64,000 nucleotides of DNA, from the NCBI RefSeq assembly GCF_024498355.1, contig NZ_CP101833.1, positions 291,001-355,000 of the forward strand, read 5' to 3'. The position numbers were made by a program, and so were the translations under genes. The notes under the pieces were generated by a model. The model was not told where the DNA came from and searched no databases. It worked only from the letters and a program-made list of their open reading frames with translations. Source of the stretch: Bacillus pumilus. Its GTDB lineage: Bacteria; Bacillota; Bacilli; Bacillales; Bacillaceae. The stretch's first letter is position 1, and every line of letters begins with the position of its first letter. Of this stretch, positions 29,456 to 37,529 are shown one piece after another.

Positions 29456-30498
29456 AGAAAATTGGAATTGTTGGAGCTGGGAATATTGCAAAAGCACATG
29501 CAAGAGCATTATCAACGATCAAAGGTGCAGAATTATCTGGAGTCTATGATTTGCACGAATCAGTAGCACAGGGATTCATTAAACAGTACGGAGGGCGGGT
29601 GTATTCAAGTATCGATACGCTAGCGGATGCATCTGATGGGTTGATCATTGCCTCCCCTAATTTTTGTCACAAGGACCATGCCCTTCAGGCGCTAAGAGCG
29701 GGACAGCCGATTTTATGCGAAAAACCGATGGCTGTGTCGTTGAAAGAAGCGAAGGAAATGGTGGAGACAGCCAAACAGTTCCAGGTTCAGGCCAGTATTG
29801 GTTTTAACTATCGGTACTTATCCTTTGTGAATATTTTGAAGAACTTAATTGCCAACGGTGAATTGGGCCGAATTTTAACAGTCAGGACACACTTTAAGAA
29901 AAATAGTGCCCTCAGGAGAAAAACATTTTCGTGGAGAGACAGCGGCGAGAGTCTGCGTACAAGCGGCGCTCTGGGGGATCTTGGGATTCATTTGATTGAT
30001 ATGCTGTGGTACTTATTTGGCAGTGAAATGAAAAAAGAATCTCTTAACACGAAGATGCTGACACATGTAAAGGAAAAAGAAGAGAAAAAGGTGCAGGTCG
30101 ATGATCATACCGAAATTTTTGGGCAAATGGAGAATCAAGTGTTCTTTCATTTGGTGACGTCTAAAAGCTCGCAGCCTGAGGAATGTGGATTTAGTGTAGA
30201 AGTGATTGGCCATGACAAGGTATTCAAATACCATACGAACATGAAAAACGAATATGAAATTAGTGATGGTTTAAGTGTAGAACGTCATCAAATGCCGCAA
30301 ACCCTGCTGACTGATCCGCTTAATGAATTTTACGGATGGTCCGATACATTCCGTGATCAGCTATTGCATTGGGTGAATACAGATCCATACCCATCTCATA
30401 TGAAGGTGGCTGATTTTGAAGATGGATATCGCGCGCAGGCTGCGCTCAATACGTGCTTCGAGAGGGAAGAGGCTGTCGTTTCTGCCCGTGCATATTAA
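29452..30498 (+). CDS. ntdC: NtdC, glucose-6-phosphate 3-dehydrogenase
   Basis: This 348-residue Gfo/Idh/MocA oxidoreductase has the NAD loop GIVGAGNIAKAHARAL near residue 4, the signature LCEKPMAVSLKEAKE near 92 and catalytic His/Asp in GDLGIHLIDMLWY near 178. It matches B. subtilis NtdC (350 aa), which oxidises glucose-6-phosphate at C3 to give the unstable 3-oxo sugar used by NtdA. With NtdA and NtdB it forms the complete three-step kanosamine pathway. It overlaps ntdB by 4 bp with AGGAGG as ribosome binding site. Confidence 0.92.
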   Translation: MKKIGIVGAGNIAKAHARALSTIKGAELSGVYDLHESVAQGFIKQYGGRVYSSIDTLADASDGLIIASPNFCHKDHALQALRAGQPILCEKPMAVSLKEAKEMVETAKQFQVQASIGFNYRYLSFVNILKNLIANGELGRILTVRTHFKKNSALRRKTFSWRDSGESLRTSGALGDLGIHLIDMLWYLFGSEMKKESLNTKMLTHVKEKEEKKVQVDDHTEIFGQMENQVFFHLVTSKSSQPEECGFSVEVIGHDKVFKYHTNMKNEYEISDGLSVERHQMPQTLLTDPLNEFYGWSDTFRDQLLHWVNTDPYPSHMKVADFEDGYRAQAALNTCFEREEAVVSARAY

Positions 30499-30504
30499 AG
30501 AGGT

Positions 30505-30536
30505 GGAGCGGAGGATTTATGACTCCGCTCCTTTTT
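30505..30536 (+). terminator. terminator/attenuator between ntdC and glcP
   Basis: GGAGCGGAG (30505-30513) pairs perfectly with CTCCGCTCC (30523-30531), followed by TTTTTA. It lies in the 53-bp ntdC-glcP gap, just before the glcP ribosome binding site, and should reduce read-through into glcP. Confidence 0.8.
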
Positions 30537-30551
30537 AGAGGAAGTGAAAAG

Positions 30552-31739
30552 ATGAAAAAAGTGTTTTATTTTGGCTGTGTCTTTTATTTTTTTATTGGGA
30601 CCATTCATGTGTTTTTTGGCAGCTTAACTCCTTATTTGCTGTCTAGTTATGATAAGGGTCCCGGGGAATTATCTTCTTTAATCTTTTTTCAGTTTATTGG
30701 TTTTTTGACAGGTGTTCTTTTATCCCCCATTCTTGTGAGAAAAAAAGGCTATGGCGCAGTTCTGACCATGGGTTTGCTGCTGATGATCGGCTCACTTCTC
30801 CTTGGGCTTTTGGTGCCGGGCTGGACAACGCTTGTGCTGGCAGGGTTTTTTCTTGGGAGCGGTGCGGGCAGTCTTGAGACAACAGCTGGGGCGTATGTGA
30901 TTTCAATGGCAAACAGTGCTAAACGAATTAGCATCATGGAAGTCTTTTTTGGATTGGGTGCACTCCTATTCCCTCTTTTGATTCTGCTGACCGTCACAGA
31001 ACAGACGTGGCATTATGTGTTTTTATTTCAGGTGGGTGCGCTGACATTTTTCCTCATGCTCTGGCTTGTCTTTATGAACAAATTGCCTCATGGGCAGATG
31101 GCAGCTCCTTCTCAAAAGATGAAGAAGCCGTCTTTGCTTGTTGATCGCAGCAATCGAATGATTGTCGTGCTCATGATATGTTTTGCTTTTTTCTATGCAG
31201 GGATTGAAACGAACTTTGCGAACTTTTTGCCGTCTATCATGCTGGAAAAAGGGGGGGACAATTGGGGTCTCTTTGCTGTCTCCACTTTTTGGACGGCGAT
31301 TGTCATCGGCAGAACCGTGATTGCGAGAAAAGCAGATCAGCTGCATCCGCTGCGTTTTTTAAAGCTCAGTGCAGCTCTCATGATCCTGCTGCTCGTTGTA
31401 TTTGCACTGACAACCCACATAGCCGCACAGCTGATTCTCATCTTTTTCATCGGCTTGTGCGCAGCTGGCATGTTTCCAATTGCGCTGACTGCCTCTGCAT
31501 TAATGATTGAAAATGCCATCGACGAGGCAACGAGTTATTTTATTGCAGCCGCGAGTTTGGGCGGAGCCTGCTTGTCCTTTTTCATTGGATTTAGCCTTGA
31601 ATGGGCAGGAGCGGCAAGTGCCATCTTTGTTTTCGCCTTCTTAGCCGTTCTTCTGTTTGCGGCTGCTATTCAAATGAATCGCTTCAGGAAAAGAGAAACG
31701 GCCCTTCCGCAGCAGTCGGCGCTGAAAGCAGATCGGTAG
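30552..31739 (+). CDS. glcP: GlcP-type MFS sugar transporter
   Basis: The 395-residue protein has twelve hydrophobic segments and matches B. subtilis GlcP (YhjI, glucose/mannose:H+ symporter), the gene that follows ntdABC there. Shared features include FFQFIGFLTGVLLSPI near residue 45, GAGSLETTAGAYVI near 105, FFGLGALLFPLLI near 135 and YAGIETNFANFLPSIM near 215. The start is the ATG at 30552 behind AGAGGAAGTG; an open frame reaching back into ntdC has no ribosome binding site. The role may be import of glucose as precursor or movement of kanosamine; the latter is inference. Confidence 0.85.
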   Translation: MKKVFYFGCVFYFFIGTIHVFFGSLTPYLLSSYDKGPGELSSLIFFQFIGFLTGVLLSPILVRKKGYGAVLTMGLLLMIGSLLLGLLVPGWTTLVLAGFFLGSGAGSLETTAGAYVISMANSAKRISIMEVFFGLGALLFPLLILLTVTEQTWHYVFLFQVGALTFFLMLWLVFMNKLPHGQMAAPSQKMKKPSLLVDRSNRMIVVLMICFAFFYAGIETNFANFLPSIMLEKGGDNWGLFAVSTFWTAIVIGRTVIARKADQLHPLRFLKLSAALMILLLVVFALTTHIAAQLILIFFIGLCAAGMFPIALTASALMIENAIDEATSYFIAAASLGGACLSFFIGFSLEWAGAASAIFVFAFLAVLLFAAAIQMNRFRKRETALPQQSALKADR

Positions 31740-31864
31740 GTAAGCAGCGTACCCAATGGCTCCTCTTTTTTTGAGTCCGCCTGAAAAGATGACAAAGGAC
31801 TTGTACTAAAACACAGAAAGTTTGAATAACATGTACAAGTCAGCATCAAAAGGAGGACGTCTAT

Positions 31865-32494
31865 GTGGCGGTGTTTTTTGGTTATATCTTTTTAGGGTTG
31901 TCACTTTCAGCGCCTGTTGGGCCAGTCAATGCAGCCCAAATCGATAGAGGGATTAAAAGTGGATTTTGGCACGCGTGGATTTTTGGTGTGGGGGCTATGG
32001 CTGCGGATATCGTCTATATGCTTCTCATATATTTTGGTGTCGCCCAGCTTTTGACCGCACCTCTTGTGAAAACCTTTTTGTGGCTGTTTGGCTTTTTCGT
32101 TCTGACCTATACCGGCATTGAAAGTCTGCGTAAAATCAATTTGCAGGAGAGTCCAAAGAAGGACGGAGGAAACACAACGATTGGCCATTCCTTCATGACG
32201 GGATTTTTCATTTCTCTTTCCAATCCGCTCAGTATTTTATTTTGGCTTGGAATCTATGGCAGTATTTTGGCCAATACGATCGAAAAGTATGGGGCTTCCC
32301 AAATGCTGATGTACAGCATGGCTATTTTTATCGGCATGCTCATATGGGATTTCAGTATGGCGTTACTTGCAAGTACGTTTAGGCGCTACTTGAATGAGCG
32401 CATTTTACATGGCTTATCTGTTCTTGCAGGTGTATCCTTACTTGGCTTCGGTGCCTATTTTGGGTATCAAGGCATCATGGCATTGATTGGGTAG
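31865..32494 (+). CDS. ycgF: LysE-family amino acid exporter YcgF
   Basis: A 209-residue membrane protein with about six helices of the LysE/RhtB family (PF01810). The family start FLGLSLSAPVGPVNAAQIDRG is at residues 10-30, and the conserved SLSNPLSILFWLG near 118. Such proteins export amino acids or related metabolites. The GTG start follows AAGGAGGACGTCT. B. subtilis ycgF occupies the same place between lctP and ycgG; the intervening mdr and ycgE genes of B. subtilis are not seen here and the ntd genes take that space. The gene's terminator is split by the intergenic repeat described below. Confidence 0.85.
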   Translation: MAVFFGYIFLGLSLSAPVGPVNAAQIDRGIKSGFWHAWIFGVGAMAADIVYMLLIYFGVAQLLTAPLVKTFLWLFGFFVLTYTGIESLRKINLQESPKKDGGNTTIGHSFMTGFFISLSNPLSILFWLGIYGSILANTIEKYGASQMLMYSMAIFIGMLIWDFSMALLASTFRRYLNERILHGLSVLAGVSLLGFGAYFGYQGIMALIG

Positions 32495-32504
32495 AAATGT
32501 TGTA

Positions 32505-32531
32505 AAACAGACTGACGCAATCAGTCTGTTT
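32505..32531. repeat. upstream copy of the duplicated ycgF terminator hairpin
   Basis: 27 bp identical to 32707-32733: an 11-bp perfect stem (AAACAGACTGA / TCAGTCTGTTT) around a CGCAA loop. This copy lacks the long T tract because repeat copy A begins immediately after it. Confidence 0.9.
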
Positions 32532-32706
32532 CAGCGTGTAGACAAACCCTCGCATTCGTTGTCAGGTCTGCGCGCCGGTGCTCACGAATGTCAAATTCGC
32601 TCCGCTCCGGTGCTCGTCCTTCCTAGACTTCAAAGGTTTTCTATCACGCTGAAAAGAAGACAAAGGGCTAAAATAAAGGTCATTTTAGCCCTTTGTCAAC
32701 AATCTG
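32532..32706 (+). repeat. 175-bp intergenic repeat, copy A
   Basis: Begins CAGCGTGTAGAC and ends near TTTGTCAACAATCTG. It is about 95% identical (roughly nine differences by eye) to 57267-57441, which is exactly the same length. Inside: CAGCGTG (32532-32538) and CACGCTG (32645-32651) form outer inverted arms around a GC-rich core. A perfect 16-bp hairpin follows, with arms 32659-32674 and 32682-32697 around a 7-nt loop. It is bounded on both sides by the same 27-bp terminator hairpin. Not an IS element: no transposase. The open frames through it (RVDKPSHSLSGLRAG...) have no start signal. Confidence 0.88.
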
Positions 32707-32737
32707 AAACAGACTGACGCAATCAGTCTGTTTTTTT
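32707..32737 (+). terminator. downstream copy of ycgF terminator, with T tract
   Basis: Same 27-bp hairpin as 32505-32531, here followed by a run of T's, so this copy is a complete intrinsic terminator. Confidence 0.88.
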
Positions 32738-32808
32738 GTAAGGATTGACAGACATAGAACATACTTGATTAATGGTGGAATATAAAATTGATTCAAGGAG
32801 CTTCTGCC

Positions 32809-33191
32809 ATGCGCATTTTTCTGCCAGTATTCAACTATGCATGTATGCTAATGTTGTCTGTCATTTCAGCGACATTCGTGTATACCATCTTATTCACTCC
32901 GCCTGAAGTGGGCTTCAGTTATATGGAGATAACCAGTCTTTTGATTTTGATTGCTATGTGATTTTTGCTGCACCGATACAAATTGTTTTACACCGAAACC
33001 CTAAAAAGTTTCGAGGCCGTGATTTGCTGATTTATTTGATTACGGCGTGGGTTGTTTGTTCGGCGTTGGCTTTGTGGATTGATGATGGACTTGTCGTGTT
33101 CATTAGCTACAAAGTCTATCTGTTTAGCTTTTGCGCCGCTCTCATTTATTGGTTGTTGGATTCCGTCTTTTTGATGAAGAACCGATCATAG
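32809..33191 (+). pseudogene. frameshifted small membrane-protein gene
   Basis: AAGGAG at 32795-32800 precedes ATG at 32809. This frame encodes about 50 residues with hydrophobic segments (MRIFLPVFNYACMLMLSVIS...) and stops at 32959-32961. An overlapping frame continues from 32958 for 77 residues (VIFAAPIQIVLHRNPKKF...IYWLLDSVFLMKNRS) with no ribosome binding site of its own. Joined by a -1 shift at 32956-32960, they give one protein of about 127 residues with four predicted membrane helices, so a single-base deletion is likely. It resembles small UPF0715/YwlA-like membrane proteins in layout, but I am not sure of the family. Confidence 0.6.
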
Positions 33192-33408
33192 GGTTTTACG
33201 AGGTCATCTGTATATTACTAAAGCGAGAGTGCGCTCTCTATTAAAAGGAGTAGCATGATGGTTACATACACTTGATCATACATAATTGGACTCAATTGAA
33301 CCAATAGATCCACCTTATGGGTGCACAGGGAAAGTCGTTGAAGGACAGTCACCACAGCCTTTTTTTCTCATAGGCTATGGAGAAGACGCTAAAACGAGGT
33401 GGAAGGAA

Positions 33409-34167
33409 ATGGCCCAGCTGTATGCAAAAAGTTGCCTTGATCAAAATCTACGATCGCTAGAAGGATGGAAGCAGGATGCTTTCACGCAATTTGGAGAGAT
33501 GGTAGGAGATGAGGCAGATACATTCCCTTGTGTACCAGGAAGACAAGGATTTTTCCTCGATCATTTACGTTATGGTTTTGTTGGTGACCCGAGGGGAGAA
33601 GAAGCTGTCAATGAGCTTGCAGAGCTGTTAAGGGCTTATCAAAGCTGTTCAAGACAAACCGGTCAATATGCTTCATTCATCTGCTTTTTTGAAACGCCTC
33701 AGGATTTGCAAGATCGTTCGATTGAAGAGTTTGAGGATCAGTTTTGGTCGCTCGTTCAACGATTACATCAAAAAGATGAAATGAAATGGCCTGATGACAT
33801 TCCGGCAGATCCTGAGCATCATGAATGGGAGTTTTGTTTTCACGGGGAGCCTTATTTTATTTTATGCGCCACACCTGCTCACAAGCTTAGAAAAAGCCGT
33901 CACTTCCCTTATGTCATGATGGCGTTTCAGCCAAGGTGGGTGTTTGAGAAGATGAATGGTTCGACCACATTTGGACAAAAAATGAGCAAACTCGTTCGTA
34001 AGCGGCTCAAGGCATATGATCAAGTAGATGTACACCCTGCGTTAAAATGGTATGGGGATCAGAAGAATTTAGAGTGGAAGCAATATTTCCTCTCAGATGA
34101 TGAGGCGGAGAAACCAGCCTCCGCCAAATGTCCATTTACTGCATTAAAAAACATGATGAAATTATGA
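33409..34167 (+). CDS. ycgG: YqcI/YcgG-family protein
   Basis: This 252-residue cytoplasmic protein belongs to the YqcI/YcgG family (PF08892). The signature segments are FPCVPGRQGF near residue 43, LRYGFVGDPR near 57, GQYASFICFFETP near 85, EPYFILCATPAHKLRKSRHF near 150 and the C-terminal CPF. No enzymatic activity is known to me. The frame is open back to a TTG at 33286, but that codon has no ribosome binding site, while GAGGTGG lies 6 nt before ATG 33409. It overlaps the convergent ycgH by 6 bp at the stop codons, with no terminator between. Confidence 0.8.
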   Translation: MAQLYAKSCLDQNLRSLEGWKQDAFTQFGEMVGDEADTFPCVPGRQGFFLDHLRYGFVGDPRGEEAVNELAELLRAYQSCSRQTGQYASFICFFETPQDLQDRSIEEFEDQFWSLVQRLHQKDEMKWPDDIPADPEHHEWEFCFHGEPYFILCATPAHKLRKSRHFPYVMMAFQPRWVFEKMNGSTTFGQKMSKLVRKRLKAYDQVDVHPALKWYGDQKNLEWKQYFLSDDEAEKPASAKCPFTALKNMMKL

Positions 34168-35508
34168 TGCGGTCTGATCCTGTTTCCACTTTTTCTTCAT
34201 AAATAGCACCATGATGGCAATTACTGCAATGATCCCAATACTGATAAAAAAGCCTGGTCGTCCGCTGGCCTCTGTCAATGTCCCTGAAACGGCGGCTCCA
34301 ATTAAGAGCAGCGCAAGAATCATTTCACACGTTTGGCGAGTGGATGGCTTTGATAGCTTTTTACTTGAGAACAGGATGAACACCCATGTGTACAGAAGGG
34401 TAAGACCGGCTGCTGTTGTGAGGTGCTCATAGATGTGTTTGGACAAAAAGAGTGCAAGCAAAATCGAGACAATTAATCCAGCAGCAGTTAAGATAATCGA
34501 AGACCATCTGACATGAGATGGGTCTTTTTGTTTAAAACAAGCAGGTGCATCTTGATGCTCCGACATCGTGCCAAGAAGAGTCGTGACCGCATATAGAGAA
34601 GCAACCAATGTAGAAAAACCGGCAATAATGAAAATGCCATTGAAGATATGAAGAAAGATTGACAAATGAAATGGCTCTAATGATGTAATAAATGGACTGC
34701 TGTTCTCGTTAAAGGCTGTCACTGGGACAAGCAAGAGAGCAAGTCCGATCGAGACGATATAGATGACGGCTAGAATGATCAGCATGACACGTCCAGACTT
34801 TGCAGCATCCTTCGGGTCCTTTAAATGAACCGCCATCAGCCCCATGACTTCAATTCCCCCAAATGCATAAAACGCATAAATCAATCCATTCCAAAGACCA
34901 AGCGGACCAAGCGGCATCCATTCGTGATCTTTGTTTGGCAGATGGAGGGCCGGTTTATGATCTGTGAGAATGCCGCATAAAACAAGGACGGCGAGAATCA
35001 TAAACAGCAGGATCGCTCCGGTCTTCAGCACCGCAAGGACATTTTCAGTCTTTTGAAAAGAAGACAGCCCAATGATAATGACGAGCAGAGCAAGAGCGGA
35101 ATAAATCGCAGAAAACACCCAAAGCGGAACGGATGGAAACCAGTGTCGGGTAAAAAGAGAAATCGCGGTCAACTGACTTCCTGTAATCAGCATTTCTGCA
35201 AACCAATACACCCAGCCATTGCTAAAACCTGCCCAGCGTCCATACGCTTTACGAGCATAAGAACAAAACGACCCTTTATCAGGGTTTTCTGCTGTCATCG
35301 CAGCCAAATGTTTAAAGACGAGATATGTGCCGACTGCAGCAAGAAAAAATGAAATACAGACGGAATAACCGGACTTTGTAATGGCGATGCTGGAACCAAG
35401 GAAGAAGCCAGTGCCAATTGTACAGCCGACTCCGATGAGAGAAAGCTGCCACCAAGATAAAGATTGTTCTTTCAATGTACGTGCAACACCTTTCCAATTC
35501 AATGACAT
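34162..35508 (-). CDS. ycgH: APC-family amino acid permease YcgH
   Basis: A 448-residue transporter with about 12 membrane helices. The APC-family N-terminus is clear: QLSLIGVGCTIGTGFFLGSSIAI near residues 21-43 (unwound helix 1 GxGxxxGxG-type), KGSFCSYARKAYGRWAGFSNGW near 78 and FYAFGGIEVMGLMAVHLKDP near 215. Substrate unknown. In B. subtilis ycgH also lies between ycgG and ycgI. The ATG at 35508 follows GAGGCGG at a slightly long spacing. The gene is divergent from ycgI. Confidence 0.85.
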   Translation of the reverse strand: MSLNWKGVARTLKEQSLSWWQLSLIGVGCTIGTGFFLGSSIAITKSGYSVCISFFLAAVGTYLVFKHLAAMTAENPDKGSFCSYARKAYGRWAGFSNGWVYWFAEMLITGSQLTAISLFTRHWFPSVPLWVFSAIYSALALLVIIIGLSSFQKTENVLAVLKTGAILLFMILAVLVLCGILTDHKPALHLPNKDHEWMPLGPLGLWNGLIYAFYAFGGIEVMGLMAVHLKDPKDAAKSGRVMLIILAVIYIVSIGLALLLVPVTAFNENSSPFITSLEPFHLSIFLHIFNGIFIIAGFSTLVASLYAVTTLLGTMSEHQDAPACFKQKDPSHVRWSSIILTAAGLIVSILLALFLSKHIYEHLTTAAGLTLLYTWVFILFSSKKLSKPSTRQTCEMILALLLIGAAVSGTLTEASGRPGFFISIGIIAVIAIMVLFMKKKWKQDQTAS

Positions 35509-35587
35509 TAGCTTGTGACCGCCTCTTTTTTTTATACATGATCAAAGGGACGTTTTGGGCATACTGTCATGGAAAGGAGTGCATGTG

Positions 35588-36184
35588 ATGAACGGAGAAT
35601 ACGTGATTTTACCAAAAGATGGGCGCGGCTTTCGTTTAGGAAAAGGCCAATGTATGCGAGTAGTCGATGTCGAAGGCCAGCAAGTAGCAGATGTGATGGC
35701 TTATCATGAAAAAGATTTTTATGAAAAATTTGACCAAGGCGCTACAATGGACAGCCTGTCCTCTTCCAAAGTGAAAAAAGGTGATAAGCTCTATTCTAAT
35801 TTATATAAACCGATGTTTACGGTCATTGAAGATACAGTAGAATGCCATGATTTATACATGCCTGCGTGCCGGCAAGAAATGTATCAGCTCCTATATGGCC
35901 GGACGCACTTAGAGGCGGTGCATACATGCTACGATAATCTTCGTACAGCCTTTGAGCCGTTCGGTATTCCGAAAGAGGATATGTACTACCCTTTTAACGC
36001 CTTTATGAATACAGTCATTGATGAAAAAGGAAAGCTGTCTGTGGAACTGCCAAAATCGCTCCCCGGTGATTATATTCGTCTGCGTGCCGAAATGGATCTC
36101 ATTGTGGCAATATCCGCATGTCCAGCTGATATAGGAAAGTGCAATGGTTCAAGCTGTACTTCTATACGTGTGGAAATTGATTGA
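35588..36184 (+). CDS. ycgI: DUF1989 (urea carboxylase-associated) family protein YcgI
   Basis: This 198-residue protein is a DUF1989 family member (PF09347), the type found beside urea carboxylases and in some aminomethyltransferase-like roles. Conserved text includes VVDVEGQQVADVMAY near residue 27, CRQEMYQLLYG near 97, NAFMNT near 138, and a C-terminal cluster SACPADIGKCNGSSCTSI with three cysteines that could bind metal. The start at 35588 is set by AAAGGAG at 35573-35579; a frame extension to 35555 lacks one. Position before nadE matches B. subtilis ycgI. Confidence 0.83.
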   Translation: MNGEYVILPKDGRGFRLGKGQCMRVVDVEGQQVADVMAYHEKDFYEKFDQGATMDSLSSSKVKKGDKLYSNLYKPMFTVIEDTVECHDLYMPACRQEMYQLLYGRTHLEAVHTCYDNLRTAFEPFGIPKEDMYYPFNAFMNTVIDEKGKLSVELPKSLPGDYIRLRAEMDLIVAISACPADIGKCNGSSCTSIRVEID

Positions 36185-36375
36185 AAGGCCATTCAAAAAA
36201 AGACTTGGTCTCTTTCGTTTGTGAATGTTTGATCATTTATGAAAAAGGGGAACGTCTAACAAAATAACCTTCAGAAAACATGCTATAATGAAGATTCTAA
36301 AATCGTTGTCAAACCAATTAAATTGAGAGTAAAACCTGTTCTCTTCATGTAGAGGATGCTTAGGAGGAAAAGTGT

Positions 36376-37197
36376 ATGAGTTTGCAGAAAAAGATCAGCC
36401 AAGAGTTGCATGTGCAGCCCTCAATTGACCCAAAGCAGGAGATCGAAAAACGGGTTGGATTTCTAAAGGATTACTTGAAAAAAACCGGTGCAAAAGGCTT
36501 CGTCCTCGGCATTAGCGGCGGACAGGATTCGACGCTTGCTGGCCGTCTCGCTCAGCTGGCTGCATCTGAGCTGCGTCAAGAAGGAAAAGAAGATGCTGTC
36601 TTTATTGCGGTTCGTCTCCCGCATGGCGTGCAGCAGGATGAAGACGATGCTCAGCTCGCTCTATCATTTATACAGCCAGACAAGTCATGGAAATACGATA
36701 TTGCGCCTGCGGTGGCTGCATTCAGTGATCAGTATCAAAAGGAAACAAACAAGCCGCTGTCTGACTTTAATAAAGGGAATGTGAAAGCACGTATGAGAAT
36801 GATCGCACAGTATGCCATCGGTGGAGAGGAAGGGTTACTTGTCCTCGGTACAGATCATGCGGCTGAAGCAGTGACCGGTTTCTTCACGAAGTATGGTGAT
36901 GGAGGTGCAGATGTTCTGCCGCTCACGGGTCTAACGAAACGCCAAGGACGGACTCTGCTAGAAGCTCTTCAAGCACCGGAACGCCTGTACTTAAAGAAAC
37001 CAACAGCCGACCTGCTGGATGACAAGCCTCAGCAAACGGATGAAACAGAACTCGGTATTACGTACAATGAAATTGATGATTACTTAGAAGGAAAACCAGT
37101 TTCCGATCAAGCTGCTGAAGCGATTGAAAAGCGCTATGTTCAATCAGAACATAAACGCCAAGTACCAGCTTCAATGTTTGATGACTGGTGGAAATAA
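36376..37197 (+). CDS. nadE: NH3-dependent NAD+ synthetase NadE
   Basis: The 273-residue enzyme makes NAD+ from deamido-NAD+, ATP and ammonia. The ATP-pyrophosphatase loop [18 protein letters not shown] lies near residue 46; [12 protein letters not shown] near 132, [26 protein letters not shown] near 155 and [10 protein letters not shown] near 185 are family hallmarks. No glutaminase domain is present, so it uses free ammonia, as in B. subtilis NadE. The start follows TTAGGAGGAAAAG. Essential housekeeping gene, monocistronic, with a good terminator. Confidence 0.96.
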   Translation: MSLQKKISQELHVQPSIDPKQEIEKRVGFLKDYLKKTGAKGFVLGISGGQDSTLAGRLAQLAASELRQEGKEDAVFIAVRLPHGVQQDEDDAQLALSFIQPDKSWKYDIAPAVAAFSDQYQKETNKPLSDFNKGNVKARMRMIAQYAIGGEEGLLVLGTDHAAEAVTGFFTKYGDGGADVLPLTGLTKRQGRTLLEALQAPERLYLKKPTADLLDDKPQQTDETELGITYNEIDDYLEGKPVSDQAAEAIEKRYVQSEHKRQVPASMFDDWWK

Positions 37198-37208
37198 GAA
37201 AATGCCGG

Positions 37209-37238
37209 AACCCTCTCCAGTGAAGGAGAGGGTTTTTA
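37209..37238 (+). terminator. intrinsic terminator of nadE
   Basis: AACCCTCTCC (37209-37218) pairs perfectly with GGAGAGGGTT (37225-37234), followed by TTTT. Confidence 0.9.
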
Positions 37239-37408
37239 ATTTCAGGTGAATTTGACAGAATAAAAAGAACATGTTGCATTTAAATTAGTAGAACGATATA
37301 CTTGCGTCTGTTTTACTAAATGAAGGGTGAATTTTTTGATAAGATAGTGAAATGATTAGTTCGATTCACTTAATTCATCAATAAATGACTGTATTTTCAG
37401 AAAAAATA

Positions 37409-37437
37409 TTGACGGCAAAAACGAATGCGCTTACAAT
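37409..37437 (+). promoter_or_regulatory. SigA promoter of the catabolic operon
   Basis: TTGACG (37409-37414), a 17-nt spacer and TACAAT (37432-37437), close to consensus. Transcription should start near 37444, leaving a leader of about 85 nt before the first start codon. Confidence 0.75.
37422..37436 (-). promoter_or_regulatory. candidate cre (CcpA) site overlapping the catabolic promoter
   Basis: Read on the minus strand: TTGTAAGCGCATTCG, matching WTGNAARCGNWWNCA except at the last base. It covers the spacer and -10 box, the arrangement for direct carbon catabolite repression. A second one-mismatch match (TTGAAAGCGTTGTCA, 38381-38395) lies at the start of the next gene. Confidence 0.55.
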
Positions 37438-37446
37438 GAAATCACA

Positions 37447-37481
37447 TTCCAAAAAGTGAAATTAAATTCCACTAGACGGAA
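37447..37481. promoter_or_regulatory. tandem candidate IclR-family operators
   Basis: TTCCAAAAAGTGAAA (37447-37461) and TTCCACTAGACGGAA (37467-37481) are imperfect TTCCA-N5-TGGAA palindromes, 20 bp centre to centre, immediately downstream of the predicted transcription start. An equivalent pair lies in the leader of the divergent carrier near the IclR gene (46917-46951). Confidence 0.55.
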
Positions 37482-37529
37482 TAAGAGGAGCTTCATCTCC
37501 AAAAATAAGCTAAAGGAATGAATGACACA

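Noticed and set aside
32487..32717. Open reading frame through repeat copy A that encodes nearly the same peptide as one through copy B (57048-57632)
   Set aside because: The shared peptide simply reflects the shared DNA repeat. There is no ribosome binding site, the frames start in unrelated flanking sequence, and both run through hairpins and terminators.
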